Positions 10,363-18,116 are shown, numbered from the stretch's first letter. The stretch: DNA of 64,000 bases from Streptomyces sp. CB09001 (GCF_003369795.1 NZ_CP026730.1:3534001-3598000); one strand, 5' to 3'. Program-made: numbers and translations. Notes: generated by a model not told the origin, from the letters alone.

Positions 10363-10833
10363 ATGCGCAAAACACTGTCCACCCTTTTCGCGGTATTTGC
10401 CATGCTCGCTAGTGGTATCGCCTTCGCACCCAACGCCAGCGCAGCGGCATCCGCCTATGGGTGTAGCGGAAATCTGGTCGGCACTTACGACGTAAGAACC
10501 GGCGGTGGCACCAAGTACGGCGTCATCAACGTCTACTACAGCTCCGCAAACGGCGGCACCAACTGCGCCGCCGTCGTCGATACTTACTGGGGTACCGGCA
10601 CGACCAAGAACATGATCGCCAGCATCTGGAAGTGCAAGGCCGGAACCGTACCAGGCGGCGGCACCTGCAGCATCGACACGCAAGACAACGACAACGGCTA
10701 CTACTCCTGGTACGCCGGACCCGTCACCGTCACGGGTACGGCTTCTCGCTGCATCTCCGTCTGGGGCACGATCTGGAGCCCCTCCAACTCAACGGACGCC
10801 AACGGCCGTGGGGTAGCAGTCCACTGCGGCTAG
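10363..10833 (+). CDS. Cys-rich secreted protein, unknown function
   Basis: 156 residues from ATG 10363, with GGAGA upstream; a longer in-frame reading to 10285 lacks a good ribosome site and would bury the signal peptide. Residues 1-29 are a clear Sec signal (basic start, hydrophobic core, NASAAA cleavage region). The mature part is short, Gly/Thr/Asn/Tyr-rich and has six cysteines, so disulfide bonds are likely. Its YYSSANGGTNCAAV stretch resembles small spore-associated secreted proteins of Streptomyces only loosely. GC content and codon use look lower than the neighbours, and it interrupts the pknB-sortase neighbourhood, which suggests acquisition. No function is assigned. Confidence 0.75.
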   Translation: MRKTLSTLFAVFAMLASGIAFAPNASAAASAYGCSGNLVGTYDVRTGGGTKYGVINVYYSSANGGTNCAAVVDTYWGTGTTKNMIASIWKCKAGTVPGGGTCSIDTQDNDNGYYSWYAGPVTVTGTASRCISVWGTIWSPSNSTDANGRGVAVHCG

Positions 10834-10848
10834 CCTCGATCTTTCGTG

Positions 10849-10877
10849 AGGGTCCGCTGACGGAGTCGGCGGACCCT
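10849..10877 (+). terminator. Terminator after the secreted protein gene
   Basis: 9-bp stem AGGGTCCGC/GCGGACCCT (10849-10857 with 10869-10877) followed by TTC, starting 16 nt after the stop. Confidence 0.75.
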
Positions 10878-10879
10878 TT

Positions 10880-11347
10880 CGTCTCCCGAGCTGATGGTCG
10901 GCAGACCGGTAGCGCGGCTGTCGCGCCGGGTGGGCGTCGGATTCCGCTGCCCGGGACAGTTGACGGTGCTGGTCAGCCAGGGTTTGGCAGGAGCCCGAGT
11001 CGTTCGAGTGCGGTACTGATCTCGCCGGTCAAGGGCCAATGCTTGTTGAGGCAGAGGATCTTGCGGCGGCTGGTGGTGACGAGTTGGGCGGCCGCGGAGG
11101 GCTGGCGGAATTGCCGCAGCGGGGTTCCCGGAGCCGGGTAGTGCCGGTGAGAGCGAGCATGGGCAGCCAGGCCGGCAGGTCGGAGCGATCTGGACGATCT
11201 CAAGCCAGGCCCTGTTCTGAGCTGCCTGGTGCAGGGGCAGGTTGTGCAGGCCGGTGCCGTGCGGCTCGGATCCGGTGGACGTGCCTTCATATGTCAGAAC
11301 TCGTTAAGTCCGGTTGACCACGTCATCCCAAAAGGGAAAGCCGGGCA
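10880..11347. other. Gene-poor stretch, probably decayed DNA
   Basis: No intact gene is convincing. On the minus strand, 10973-11290 is open for 105 residues and its C-terminal part (about the last 40 residues) reads more like protein than the rest, possibly the end of an old transposase-like gene, but there is no start with a ribosome site and no recognisable catalytic motif. The right edge (11285-11347) is a copy of the region upstream of the Mrr-type gene, see the degenerate duplication. Confidence 0.4.
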
Positions 11348-11792
11348 ATGATCAACGAGACGGCTCTACTGGAATCGCGCACCCTGCGCAGCGGCACGGC
11401 ATCCTCGAACGCACGGACGTACTCGACCGCATAAAGGCCTGTCCCTCCTGCCGAACGGCATACACGTGACTACGGTGATGGTGGCGACGTACTTCCAAGT
11501 CACCGCCGAAGCCGTCCGACAGCTGACCACGCGCCATCGTGAGGAACTCGAAGTCAACGGAATGACCGTGCTCCGAGGCGCCGACCTGAGGGAATTCGAG
11601 AGTAACAACATGTCACTCTCGCTGGCCAGTTATCCACAGGCCCGCCGAAGCCTCACCATCTACTCCAGGCTAGCCGTACTCACCAGCGCTCTGCTCCTGC
11701 GCGACAGCGACATCGCCCGCCGGTTGCGCCCCCTGCTCGACACCCAGGGCGACCGCGAACCGATCGTGTCTTCGTATGTCATGACTCGTTAA
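11348..11792 (+). pseudogene. Degenerate tandem copy of the N-terminal half of the downstream Mrr-type gene
   Basis: From ATG 11348 the DNA aligns with the gene at 11834 (MINETALLESRTLR versus MISETVLLESPALR). An insertion of about 5 nt near 11395-11405 and a 1-nt loss near 11437 shift the frame. From 11466 it is open again and matches the paralogue (VMVATYFQVTAEAVRQL versus AMVATYFCVTTDAIRQL; LTIYSRLAVL versus LTLYSRRSVL; LLRDSDIARR versus LLRDSEVARQ). It then stops at 11792 where the paralogue continues into its nuclease domain. The upstream flanks of both copies also match, so the duplication included the promoter. Residues 11466-11792 (108 codons) could still be expressed as a stand-alone N-domain. 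Confidence 0.75.
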
Positions 11793-11833
11793 CCCAGGGT
11801 GACCACACAACTCCCTCTTTAGGGGCAACGATC

Positions 11834-12883
11834 ATGATCAGCGAGACCGTCCTGCTCGAATCACCGGCCCTACGCAGCAGCGTGCGCGACCGCACGGACG
11901 TACTCGACCGCGTCAAAGCACTGTCCTTGCTGCCGGACGGCATGCACGTAACGACGGCAATGGTAGCGACGTACTTCTGCGTCACCACTGACGCCATCCG
12001 TCAGCTCAAGGCACGGCACCGTGAGGAACTGTCGAGCAGCGGGCTGCGCACTCTCCAAGGCCCTGCGCTCGCTCAATTCAAGCGTGACGTCCTGTCACGC
12101 TATCCGGGAGGTCATCCACAGCCCCGGTCAAGCCTCACCCTCTACTCCCGTCGTTCCGTCCTCAACGTCGCCATGCTTCTCCGGGACAGCGAAGTCGCAC
12201 GTCAGGTGCGCACCTACCTCCTGGACACGGAGTACCTGGCCCGCAGGCAGCCTGTGGAAAACCCGGCCCCTGCAGACACCTCCGCCCTCGACGCCCGCAT
12301 CGACCAGCGCATCACCCACATTCTCGGCCGGACGGTCGTACCGATGTTCAATGCCTTGATCGAAACGTCCAGCGATCACCAACGAGAGCTCATCGCTCTC
12401 CGGACGGGAGTCCAGCGCATCGAGAAGCGGCTCCGGCAACACAACGCCCGGCTGCAACGGCTGGAAGGCCCGCGGGAAGACCGTCCACTCGCCGGGGTCA
12501 TGGCCTCCATGGACGCCATGAACGGCCGCGAGTTCGAGGAGCATGTGGCCCTACTGCTCCGCCGTGACGGATGCACCGACGTTCTCGTGCGCGGTGGCAG
12601 CAGGGACCGAGGTATCGACATCACTGCGCTCACCGCCGACGGGCGAACGCTCGTCGTCCAGTGCAAGAGGTTCGCGCCGCACCTCAGCATCACCAGTCCC
12701 GAGATCCAGAAGTTCATCGGGGCCGCCAAGGTCCTGCACAGCTCCGAGCTCGCCCTGTTCGTCGCGACTTGCCCATTCACACGTGACGCCCAGAACCTCG
12801 CCGTCGAGAGCGGCATCACCGCCGTGCACCGCGGACTCCTGGAAGAGTGGAGCGCCGGTGCACCACTGAACGTCTTGCAATAG
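11834..12883 (+). CDS. Fusion of an antirepressor-like N-domain with an Mrr-type restriction endonuclease domain
   Basis: 349 residues. The C-terminal part (about 225-345) is an Mrr-cat (PD-(D/E)xK) nuclease domain: MNGREFEEHVALLLRRDG, then GSRDRGIDI with the catalytic Asp, then VVQCKR as the QxK motif, and a later helix ending in AVHRGLLEEW. The N-terminal part (about 15-135) has a helix-turn-helix-like stretch (TAMVATYFCVTTDAIRQLKAR) and LTLYSRRSVLNVAMLLRDS, resembling DNA-binding domains of phage antirepressor-like proteins; a coiled region joins the two. Likely a DNA-targeted nuclease, perhaps a modification-dependent restriction or prophage-derived regulator. No methyltransferase lies nearby. 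A terminator follows. Confidence 0.82.
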   Translation: MISETVLLESPALRSSVRDRTDVLDRVKALSLLPDGMHVTTAMVATYFCVTTDAIRQLKARHREELSSSGLRTLQGPALAQFKRDVLSRYPGGHPQPRSSLTLYSRRSVLNVAMLLRDSEVARQVRTYLLDTEYLARRQPVENPAPADTSALDARIDQRITHILGRTVVPMFNALIETSSDHQRELIALRTGVQRIEKRLRQHNARLQRLEGPREDRPLAGVMASMDAMNGREFEEHVALLLRRDGCTDVLVRGGSRDRGIDITALTADGRTLVVQCKRFAPHLSITSPEIQKFIGAAKVLHSSELALFVATCPFTRDAQNLAVESGITAVHRGLLEEWSAGAPLNVLQ

Positions 12884-12892
12884 GCGAACGGA

Positions 12893-12933
12893 GAGGCCCG
12901 AAGCCGCAAGAGCAAGTTGCGGCTTCGGGCCTC
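12893..12933 (+). terminator. Terminator after the Mrr-type gene
   Basis: Perfect 17-bp stem (12893-12909 with 12917-12933), 7-nt loop, then CATCATT. Confidence 0.85.
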
Positions 12934-12949
12934 CATCATTCTAAGGCGA

Positions 12950-12972
12950 CTGAGGTCCCTGAAGGACCTCAG
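12950..12972 (-). terminator. Terminator of the sortase operon
   Basis: Perfect 9-bp stem CTGAGGTCC/GGACCTCAG (12950-12958 with 12964-12972), 5 nt beyond the sortase stop codon on the minus strand. Together with the hairpin at 12893 it separates convergent genes. Confidence 0.7.
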
Positions 12973-12977
12973 CCACC

Positions 12978-13739
12978 TCACCGCAGCTCCTCCGGCGGCG
13001 TCCGGTCGCCGTCGACCTTCTCCGTGCGGACCAGCTCGCCCCAGACCACGTACCGGTAGCGGCTCGTGTAGACCGGGGTGCAGGTCGTCAGGGTGATGTA
13101 GTGGCCGGCCTTCTTCTTGCCGGACTCCTTGGGGATGCCGCCGAGCACCTCGACGTTGTACTTCGAGGTCTCGGGCAGGACGGCGTACGTCTTGTACACG
13201 AACCAGGTGTCCTTCGTCTCGAAGACGATCGGGTCACCCTTCTCGATCTTGTCGATGTTGTGGAACTTGGCGCCGTGCCCGTCGCGGTGGGCGGCGAGCG
13301 AGAAGTTGCCCTTCTTGTCCGAGGTGGGCAGCGTCGCCTTCACCGGGTCGGTGTAGTAGCCGGCCACGCCGTCGTTGAGGATCTTCATCGACGTGCCCTT
13401 CTCCACCAGGACGTCGCCCTCGCCCATCGCCGGGACGTGCAGGAAGCCGATGCCCGCCTTGGTGTCCAGCGCCCCGGGACCGTCCGGGCCGTTCCCGCCC
13501 ACCCGGTCCTGGGCCCAGTTGTCACGGACCTTCTCGGCCTGTTTGTCCGCCGCGCGGTCGGCGACCACGTTCGTCCACCACAGCGAGTACACGACGAACA
13601 GGCCCATCACCAGGCCCGCGGTGATGAGCAGTTCACCCAGGACGCTGACCGCCTGCGCGACGATCCGGCCGGGACGACGCCGCCCGCGACCGCCCGCCTC
13701 GGCCTGCTCCTGGTGCTCCGTGTCGGTGGTCGCTGCCAC
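12978..13739 (-). CDS. srtE2: Class E sortase (SrtE2-like)
   Basis: 253 residues from GTG 13739. A basic N-terminus is followed by a membrane helix (about 32-54, LGELLITAGLVMGLFVVYSLWW) and an extracytoplasmic sortase domain. Catalytic residues are seen in the usual order: His in LAAHRDGHG, Cys in TLTTCTP and Arg in SRYRYVVWG. Class E sortases of high-GC actinobacteria join surface proteins with LAxTG-type signals to the wall; in S. coelicolor two such enzymes attach the long chaplins and are needed for aerial growth. It is the last gene of a four-gene operon and lies 13 nt after its paralogue. Confidence 0.93.
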   Translation of the reverse strand: MAATTDTEHQEQAEAGGRGRRRPGRIVAQAVSVLGELLITAGLVMGLFVVYSLWWTNVVADRAADKQAEKVRDNWAQDRVGGNGPDGPGALDTKAGIGFLHVPAMGEGDVLVEKGTSMKILNDGVAGYYTDPVKATLPTSDKKGNFSLAAHRDGHGAKFHNIDKIEKGDPIVFETKDTWFVYKTYAVLPETSKYNVEVLGGIPKESGKKKAGHYITLTTCTPVYTSRYRYVVWGELVRTEKVDGDRTPPEELR

Positions 13740-13752
13740 TGGTCATCCGCCC

Positions 13753-14793
13753 TTAACTGACGAGCGCATCCGGCTTGCCCTTGCTGCGCGGCCGTTCCTC
13801 GACCATCTTGCCCCACACGATCATGCGGTACTTGCTCGTGAACTCCGGCGTACAGGTGGTGAGGGTGATGTAGCGGCCGGGTCCCTTGAAGCCGGACTGC
13901 TTCGGGACCGGGTCCAGCACGCTCACGTTGCTCGGCGAGGTCACCGGCAGGATCGACGCCATCTTGTAGACGAAGTACTTGTCCTGCGTCTCCACGACGA
14001 TCGGGTCGCCCGGCTCCAGCTTGTTGATGTACCGGAACGGCTCGCCGTGCGTGTTGCGATGCCCCGCGAGCCCGAAGTTGCCGGTCCTCGCGTCCGGCAT
14101 CGCCGTCTTCAGCCCGTCCTCCGCGTAGTGCCCGACCATGCCCCGGTCCAGCACCTTCTTGCTGCTGATGCCCTCCGCGATCGGCACCACCACGTCCAGC
14201 TTGGGGATGTGCAGCAGCGCGAACCCCTGGCCCGGTTCGAACGACCCGGGACTGCGCTTGCCGTTCGCCCAGTCGTCCTGGAGGTTGCTCGCGGCCTGGT
14301 TCGCCTGCGCGTGCGCCCGCACGTTCGTCCACCACAACTGGTAGGTGACGAACAGCAGCATCAGCACACCGGTCGTGATGAAGATCTCACCGATCGCCCG
14401 GCTGGCGACCACCGCGGCCCCGGGCTTGCGCGCCCGGGCCTGCCGACGGGCCTCCACGCGCGACAGAGGCGCCTTCGGGGCCTGCTCGGCCTCTTCCTCC
14501 GGAGCCTGGCCCCTGGGCGCCCCACGGCGCCCGTGACGCCGTTTCGCGGCCTTCCTGCGGGCCGCGCGACCGCCACCCACGGGACCGTCCCCGTCAGAAG
14601 CGGCGACGGAGCCACTCCCGGCGGCCGTCCGGCGCACCGGGGGCTCCGGGACCCGCAGCGCCACCGTCTCGTCGTCGGGAAGCGGCGGCCGGTACTGCTC
14701 CCCGAACGCACCGGAATCCCCGTACGGCTGCCCGTACGAGGATCCCTGGTCACCGGCCGTGCCGGAGTCGCGCTCGGGGCGCAGCGCGGTCAC
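13753..14793 (-). CDS. srtE1: Class E sortase (SrtE1-like) with long cytoplasmic N-terminus
   Basis: 346 residues. The start is set at GTG 14793 because it overlaps the TGA of the TrpG-like gene (GTGA) and gives the expected N-terminus; the frame stays open far upstream but only as an antisense-type artefact. Residues 1-135 are charged and low-complexity (Glu/Arg/Ala/Lys), then a membrane helix (about 140-160, IFITTGVLMLLFVTYQLWW) and the sortase fold. His is in LAGHRNTHG, Cys in TLTTCTP and Arg in SKYRMIVWG. The longer N-terminus is a known difference from SrtE2. The two sortases probably have overlapping substrates. Confidence 0.92.
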   Translation of the reverse strand: MTALRPERDSGTAGDQGSSYGQPYGDSGAFGEQYRPPLPDDETVALRVPEPPVRRTAAGSGSVAASDGDGPVGGGRAARRKAAKRRHGRRGAPRGQAPEEEAEQAPKAPLSRVEARRQARARKPGAAVVASRAIGEIFITTGVLMLLFVTYQLWWTNVRAHAQANQAASNLQDDWANGKRSPGSFEPGQGFALLHIPKLDVVVPIAEGISSKKVLDRGMVGHYAEDGLKTAMPDARTGNFGLAGHRNTHGEPFRYINKLEPGDPIVVETQDKYFVYKMASILPVTSPSNVSVLDPVPKQSGFKGPGRYITLTTCTPEFTSKYRMIVWGKMVEERPRSKGKPDALVS

Positions 14794-15428
14794 GCCGTGG
14801 CCCTGCCCACCACCGGGGCGAGCCCCGCCGACCTCGCCACCGCGTCCTGGTCGCCGCACTCCACCAGCCAGTTGGCCAGCATCCGGTGCCCGTGCTCGGT
14901 CAGCACCGACTCCGGGTGGAACTGCACGCCCTCGACGAGCAGTTCCCGGTGGCGCAGGCCCATCACGATCCCGTCGGGCGTACGGGCCGTCACCTCCAGC
15001 TCGGCCGGCACCGTGGCCGGCTCCGCCGCCAGCGAGTGGTACCGCGTCGCCGTGAACGGCGAGGGCAGCCCCGCGAAGACGCCCCGGCCGGTGTGCTCCA
15101 CCGGCGAGGTCTTGCCGTGCAGCAGCTCCGGCGCGCGGTCCACCACACCGCCGTACGCCACCTGCATCGACTGCATGCCCAGGCACACACCGAAGACCGG
15201 CACACCGGTGGCCGCGCAGTGCCGCACCATCTCGACGCACACCCCGGCCTGCTCCGGCGTGCCCGGGCCCGGCGACAGCAGCACGCCGTCGAAGCCGTCC
15301 TGGGCGTGCGCCGTCGACACCTCGTCGTTGCGCAGCACCTCGCACTCGGCGCCGAGTTGGTAGAGGTACTGGACGAGGTTGAAGACGAAGCTGTCGTAGT
15401 TGTCGACGACGAGGATGCGCGCGCTCAC
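14790..15428 (-). CDS. Class I glutamine amidotransferase, TrpG/PabA-like
   Basis: 212 residues from GTG 15428, which overlaps the stop of the small membrane protein (GTGA). It opens with ARILVVDNYDSFVFNLVQYL and carries the glutaminase triad: nucleophile Cys in FGVCLGMQS and His-Glu in VQFHPESV, plus the oxyanion region LSPGPGTPEQAG. Family members release ammonia from glutamine for anthranilate or aminodeoxychorismate synthases. No synthase component is nearby, so the partner must be encoded elsewhere. Its conserved linkage to sortases in Streptomyces is unexplained by the known reaction. Confidence 0.92.
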   Translation of the reverse strand: MSARILVVDNYDSFVFNLVQYLYQLGAECEVLRNDEVSTAHAQDGFDGVLLSPGPGTPEQAGVCVEMVRHCAATGVPVFGVCLGMQSMQVAYGGVVDRAPELLHGKTSPVEHTGRGVFAGLPSPFTATRYHSLAAEPATVPAELEVTARTPDGIVMGLRHRELLVEGVQFHPESVLTEHGHRMLANWLVECGDQDAVARSAGLAPVVGRATA

Positions 15429-15586
15429 TGGTTGTCCACCGTCACATCGTTGAAGGGCAGCAGCGGTTCGGCCCACGGGAAGACGTACTGGAAGAGGACG
15501 TAGACCACGATCATCGCCAGCATGAGCGAGAGCAGCGCCTTCACCCACGCGTTCCCCGGCAGATGCCGCCAGATCCAGCCGTACAT
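15425..15586 (-). CDS. Small membrane protein (53 aa)
   Basis: ATG 15586 is preceded by GGAAGGGACGG. The protein starts MYGWIWRHLPGNAW and has one hydrophobic helix (about residues 16-36, LLSLMLAMIVVYVLFQYVF) and a short acidic tail. It is the first gene of the coupled operon small protein-amidotransferase-srtE1-srtE2 (two GTGA overlaps). The same small protein accompanies these sortases in S. coelicolor as far as I recall. Function unknown; a membrane subunit or regulator is possible but only inferred from position. Confidence 0.8.
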   Translation of the reverse strand: MYGWIWRHLPGNAWVKALLSLMLAMIVVYVLFQYVFPWAEPLLPFNDVTVDNQ

Positions 15587-15667
15587 GCCGTCCCTTCCGT
15601 CGCACCACGACGCCAGACTCACGCCGTACCGCACCAGACTAGCGGCGCGCGGCCCCCGGGAACGGCC

Positions 15668-16447
15668 CTAATCCACAGGCTGGGCATAGTGCAGGTCGGC
15701 CGTGCCGGAGTAGCCCGGCAGGGTCACCCGGCCGTCGTCCTCGACCTTCCAGCCGAGCCCGTACACGTTGACGTACACCATGTAGTTCTGGATCGCCGGC
15801 GCCTTCGCCAGCGCCTTCTTCAGCCGCTCCGGGTCGCCGACCGCCTGGATCTTGTACGGCGGTGAGTAGACGCGGCCCTGGAGGATCAGCGTGTTGCCGA
15901 CGCAGCGCACCGCGCTGGTGGAGATCAGCCGCTGGTCCATGACCTTGATGCCCTCGGCACCGCCCTGCCACAGCGCGTTCACCACGGCCTGGAGGTCCTG
16001 CTGGTGGATGACCAGGTAGTCGGGCTGCGGCTCCGGGTAGCCGGGGAGCTTCGCGGTGGCGTCCGGCGGGGCGTCGTCGAGCGTGACGGTGATCGCCTCG
16101 CCCTTCAGCTGCTGCGTACCCGCCTTCTCCTCCAGCGCCGCCAGCTTGTCGTCCTCCGACTTCGTACGGCCGTCGTCGCGCTCGGCGAGTGATTCGACGT
16201 CCTCGCGCAGGGTCCCGTTGGACTCCTCCAGGTCGCCGTTCTCCCGGCTGCGCTCATGGATGAGATCGGACAACTTGAGCAAAGAGGAGTCCGTCCGGAT
16301 ATTGGTGCCCTTCGCGGTATTGAAGCTGGTGAAGAAGATAAGTCCCGCGAGTGCGAAGACGGCCGCCGTGAGCACCCGCACGGGCCGGAAACGGCGCCGG
16401 CGGACAGGGCTGGATCCCGTCCCGGGGGAGTCGGCAGAATTGCTCAA
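15668..16447 (-). CDS. DUF881 family membrane protein
   Basis: 259 residues, TTG start at 16447 with GGAGATAAGG upstream. A basic proline-rich N-terminus (SSPVRRRRFRPVRVL) precedes a membrane helix (about 26-42, AAVFALAGLIFFTS), then a coiled-coil stretch (about 60-110, ERSRENGDLEESNGTLRED) and the DUF881 globular domain with DYLVIHQQDLQAVVNALW, GAEGIKVMDQR, CVGNTLILQGRVYSPP and a final NVYGLGW. DUF881 proteins resemble YlxW/X-type proteins encoded near division genes, but no biochemical role is established. It diverges from crgA. Confidence 0.9.
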   Translation of the reverse strand: MSNSADSPGTGSSPVRRRRFRPVRVLTAAVFALAGLIFFTSFNTAKGTNIRTDSSLLKLSDLIHERSRENGDLEESNGTLREDVESLAERDDGRTKSEDDKLAALEEKAGTQQLKGEAITVTLDDAPPDATAKLPGYPEPQPDYLVIHQQDLQAVVNALWQGGAEGIKVMDQRLISTSAVRCVGNTLILQGRVYSPPYKIQAVGDPERLKKALAKAPAIQNYMVYVNVYGLGWKVEDDGRVTLPGYSGTADLHYAQPVD

Positions 16448-16597
16448 CGTACCCTTATCTCCTTCGGCGCCACGGAAGGACTACGCTAACGGACGCCCGG
16501 GGGAGCGCTCAGAGTCCCCTCGTCCCTTCCACGCCACACCCGAGACCGAGCCCCGTTCCCTGCGCGGCCACGCAGCGCATCGACAGGAGAGACCCTC

Positions 16598-16852
16598 GTG
16601 CCGAAGTCACGTATCCGCAAGAAGGCCGATTACACGCCGCCGCCCTCGAAGCAGGCGACCAGCATCAAGCTGACCAGCCGCGGCTGGGTGGCGCCGGTCA
16701 TGCTGGCCATGTTCGTCCTCGGCCTGGCCTGGATCGTCCTCTTCTACGTCACCGACGGTTCCCTGCCGATCGACTCGCTGGGCAACTGGAACATCGTGGT
16801 GGGCTTCGGCTTCATCGCCGCGGGGTTCGGCGTCTCGACGCAGTGGAAGTAG
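16598..16852 (+). CDS. crgA: Cell division protein CrgA
   Basis: 84 residues from GTG 16598. A basic N-terminus ([16 protein letters not shown]) is followed by two membrane helices (about 31-51 and 62-80) with the conserved ending [12 protein letters not shown]. CrgA was found in Streptomyces as an inhibitor of FtsZ-ring formation that coordinates growth and septation of aerial hyphae, and in mycobacteria it binds FtsZ, FtsQ, FtsI and the PBP PbpA. It is transcribed alone, divergently from the DUF881 gene. Confidence 0.97.
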   Translation: MPKSRIRKKADYTPPPSKQATSIKLTSRGWVAPVMLAMFVLGLAWIVLFYVTDGSLPIDSLGNWNIVVGFGFIAAGFGVSTQWK

Positions 16853-16899
16853 CCCCGGCGGCGGCTCCGCGGTAGCTCTGCCCAGGGGTATTCGCGGAG

Positions 16900-17111
16900 T
16901 TATCCACAGGCATTGTCCACACGCTGGGGAAAAGAAAGACGATCTGTGGATAACCCGCCCGGCGTTGACGCCGGTGTGACGGAATTACCGGCTGTTCCAG
17001 CTTCCGAAAGCATGTTCGCCCCCTGCCTGACCTGCGATAACACTGGTCAGCGACAGGGGGCTCATGTGTTCCCGCACGCTATGCACAAGATCCGCCACCT
17101 ACTGTGGACAA
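16900..17111. promoter_or_regulatory. Cluster of four DnaA boxes outside oriC
   Basis: TTATCCACA at 16900-16908, TTGTCCACA at 16913-16921, TGTGGATAA at 16945-16953 and TGTGGACAA at 17103-17111; all four match the Streptomyces DnaA-box consensus exactly or with the accepted A/G variation, two in each orientation. They lie between crgA and the convergent rhomboid gene, about 29 kb from oriC. DnaA-box clusters outside oriC that titrate DnaA are known near oriC in S. coelicolor. Confidence 0.85.
17019..17060. terminator. Imperfect hairpin between convergent crgA and rhomboid genes
   Basis: CCCCCTG (17019-17025) pairs with CAGGGGG (17054-17060) and CTGACC (17027-17032) with GGTCAG (17045-17050), with a small internal bulge. 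Position between convergent genes fits a bidirectional terminator. Confidence 0.6.
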
Positions 17112-17118
17112 CGGGCGC

Positions 17119-18012
17119 TCAGGTGAGCTGGGCCGACCTCAGCAGGGTCAGGCCGACGACGACCAGGAGGACCAGCGCACAGGTGCCGTACTGGACGAGC
17201 GTGCGCCGCTCACGGGGCGCGTGGAGCATGGCGTAGCCGATCACGGCACCCGCGACGAGGCCGCCGACGTGGGCCTGCCAGGAGATGTTGCTCCGGGTGA
17301 AGGTGAAGATGAGGCTGATCACCAGCAGGATGACGACCGGCCGCATGTCGGCGTTGAGCCGGCGCACGAGGGCGGCGGTGGCGCCGAAGAGGCCGAAGAT
17401 CGCGCCGGAGGCGCCGAGGGTGGCGGTGGTGGGCGAGGCCAGCAGGTAGGCGAGCACGCTGCCGGCGAGGCCGGAGACGAGGTAGAGCGCGAGGTAGCGG
17501 GCTCTGCCGAGGGCGGCTTCCAGAGGGCCGCCGAGGAACCAGAGGCTGATCATGTTGAAGCCGATGTGCCAGATTTCCTCGTGGGTGAACATCGTGGTCA
17601 CCAGCCGGTACCACTCGCCCTCCGCGACGCCCTCGGTCGGGACGAAGGGGGCGGGGGGCCAGCGTCCGATGAGCACCATGTCGCTGAGGAAGGACGACGG
17701 GAGCGCCTGGACGGCGATGAACACCGCCACGTTGATCCCGATCAGGATCTTGGTGACGAGGTGGGGGTCGGCAGCGACGGTGCCGCCCGCGAGGGTGCGG
17801 GGCCGGGAGGCACTCGGGGCCGGGCCGGTGGCTCCCGGTGTGCGGCCGGCGGCGCAGTCGGGGCAGTGGAAGCCGACGGATGCGTTGACCATGCAGTCCG
17901 GGCAGATGGGGCGCTCGCAGCGGGTGCAGCGGATGCCGGTCTCGCGGTCCGGGTGGCGATAGCAACCGGGCAGGCTCTGGGCATCCGGTCGGCCGGCGGC
18001 CGCGTGGTCCAT
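17119..18012 (-). CDS. Rhomboid-family intramembrane serine protease with N-terminal zinc ribbon
   Basis: 297 residues from ATG 18012, preceded by GAGGGGAT. Residues 14-55 hold a B-box-like Cys/His cluster (CYRHPDRETGIRCTRCERP, then CPDCM and HCPDC). The rest is a six- to seven-helix rhomboid core: the catalytic Ser is in GASGAIFGLFG, the catalytic His in WQAHVGGLVAG, and the conserved N/H region is IWHIGFNMISLWFLGGPLE. Rhomboids cleave membrane-spanning substrates within the bilayer; the substrate is unknown. The zinc ribbon is a usual feature of this actinobacterial subgroup. The in-frame open reading upstream (to 18528) overlaps the cyclophilin gene and is not used. Confidence 0.93.
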   Translation of the reverse strand: MDHAAAGRPDAQSLPGCYRHPDRETGIRCTRCERPICPDCMVNASVGFHCPDCAAGRTPGATGPAPSASRPRTLAGGTVAADPHLVTKILIGINVAVFIAVQALPSSFLSDMVLIGRWPPAPFVPTEGVAEGEWYRLVTTMFTHEEIWHIGFNMISLWFLGGPLEAALGRARYLALYLVSGLAGSVLAYLLASPTTATLGASGAIFGLFGATAALVRRLNADMRPVVILLVISLIFTFTRSNISWQAHVGGLVAGAVIGYAMLHAPRERRTLVQYGTCALVLLVVVGLTLLRSAQLT

Positions 18013-18056
18013 GGCATCCCCTCGGTCGTCCCTGCGGGCGGTGTGTGCAGATGCAC

Positions 18057-18088
18057 CGCCCCGCCCTTCTCTACGGATGAGCGGGGCG
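18057..18088 (-). terminator. Terminator between cyclophilin and rhomboid genes
   Basis: 8-bp stem CGCCCCGC/GCGGGGCG (18057-18064 with 18081-18088), downstream of the cyclophilin stop on the minus strand. Confidence 0.6.
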
Positions 18089-18116
18089 TTTGGTTCCTGC
18101 CCGGTGTGGCGGGGTG

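Noticed and set aside
10973..11290. Minus-strand 105-codon frame as a transposase remnant
   Set aside because: The C-terminal part has protein-like composition, but no catalytic motif, terminal repeat or start site supports a mobile element; kept only as a remark on the gene-poor stretch.
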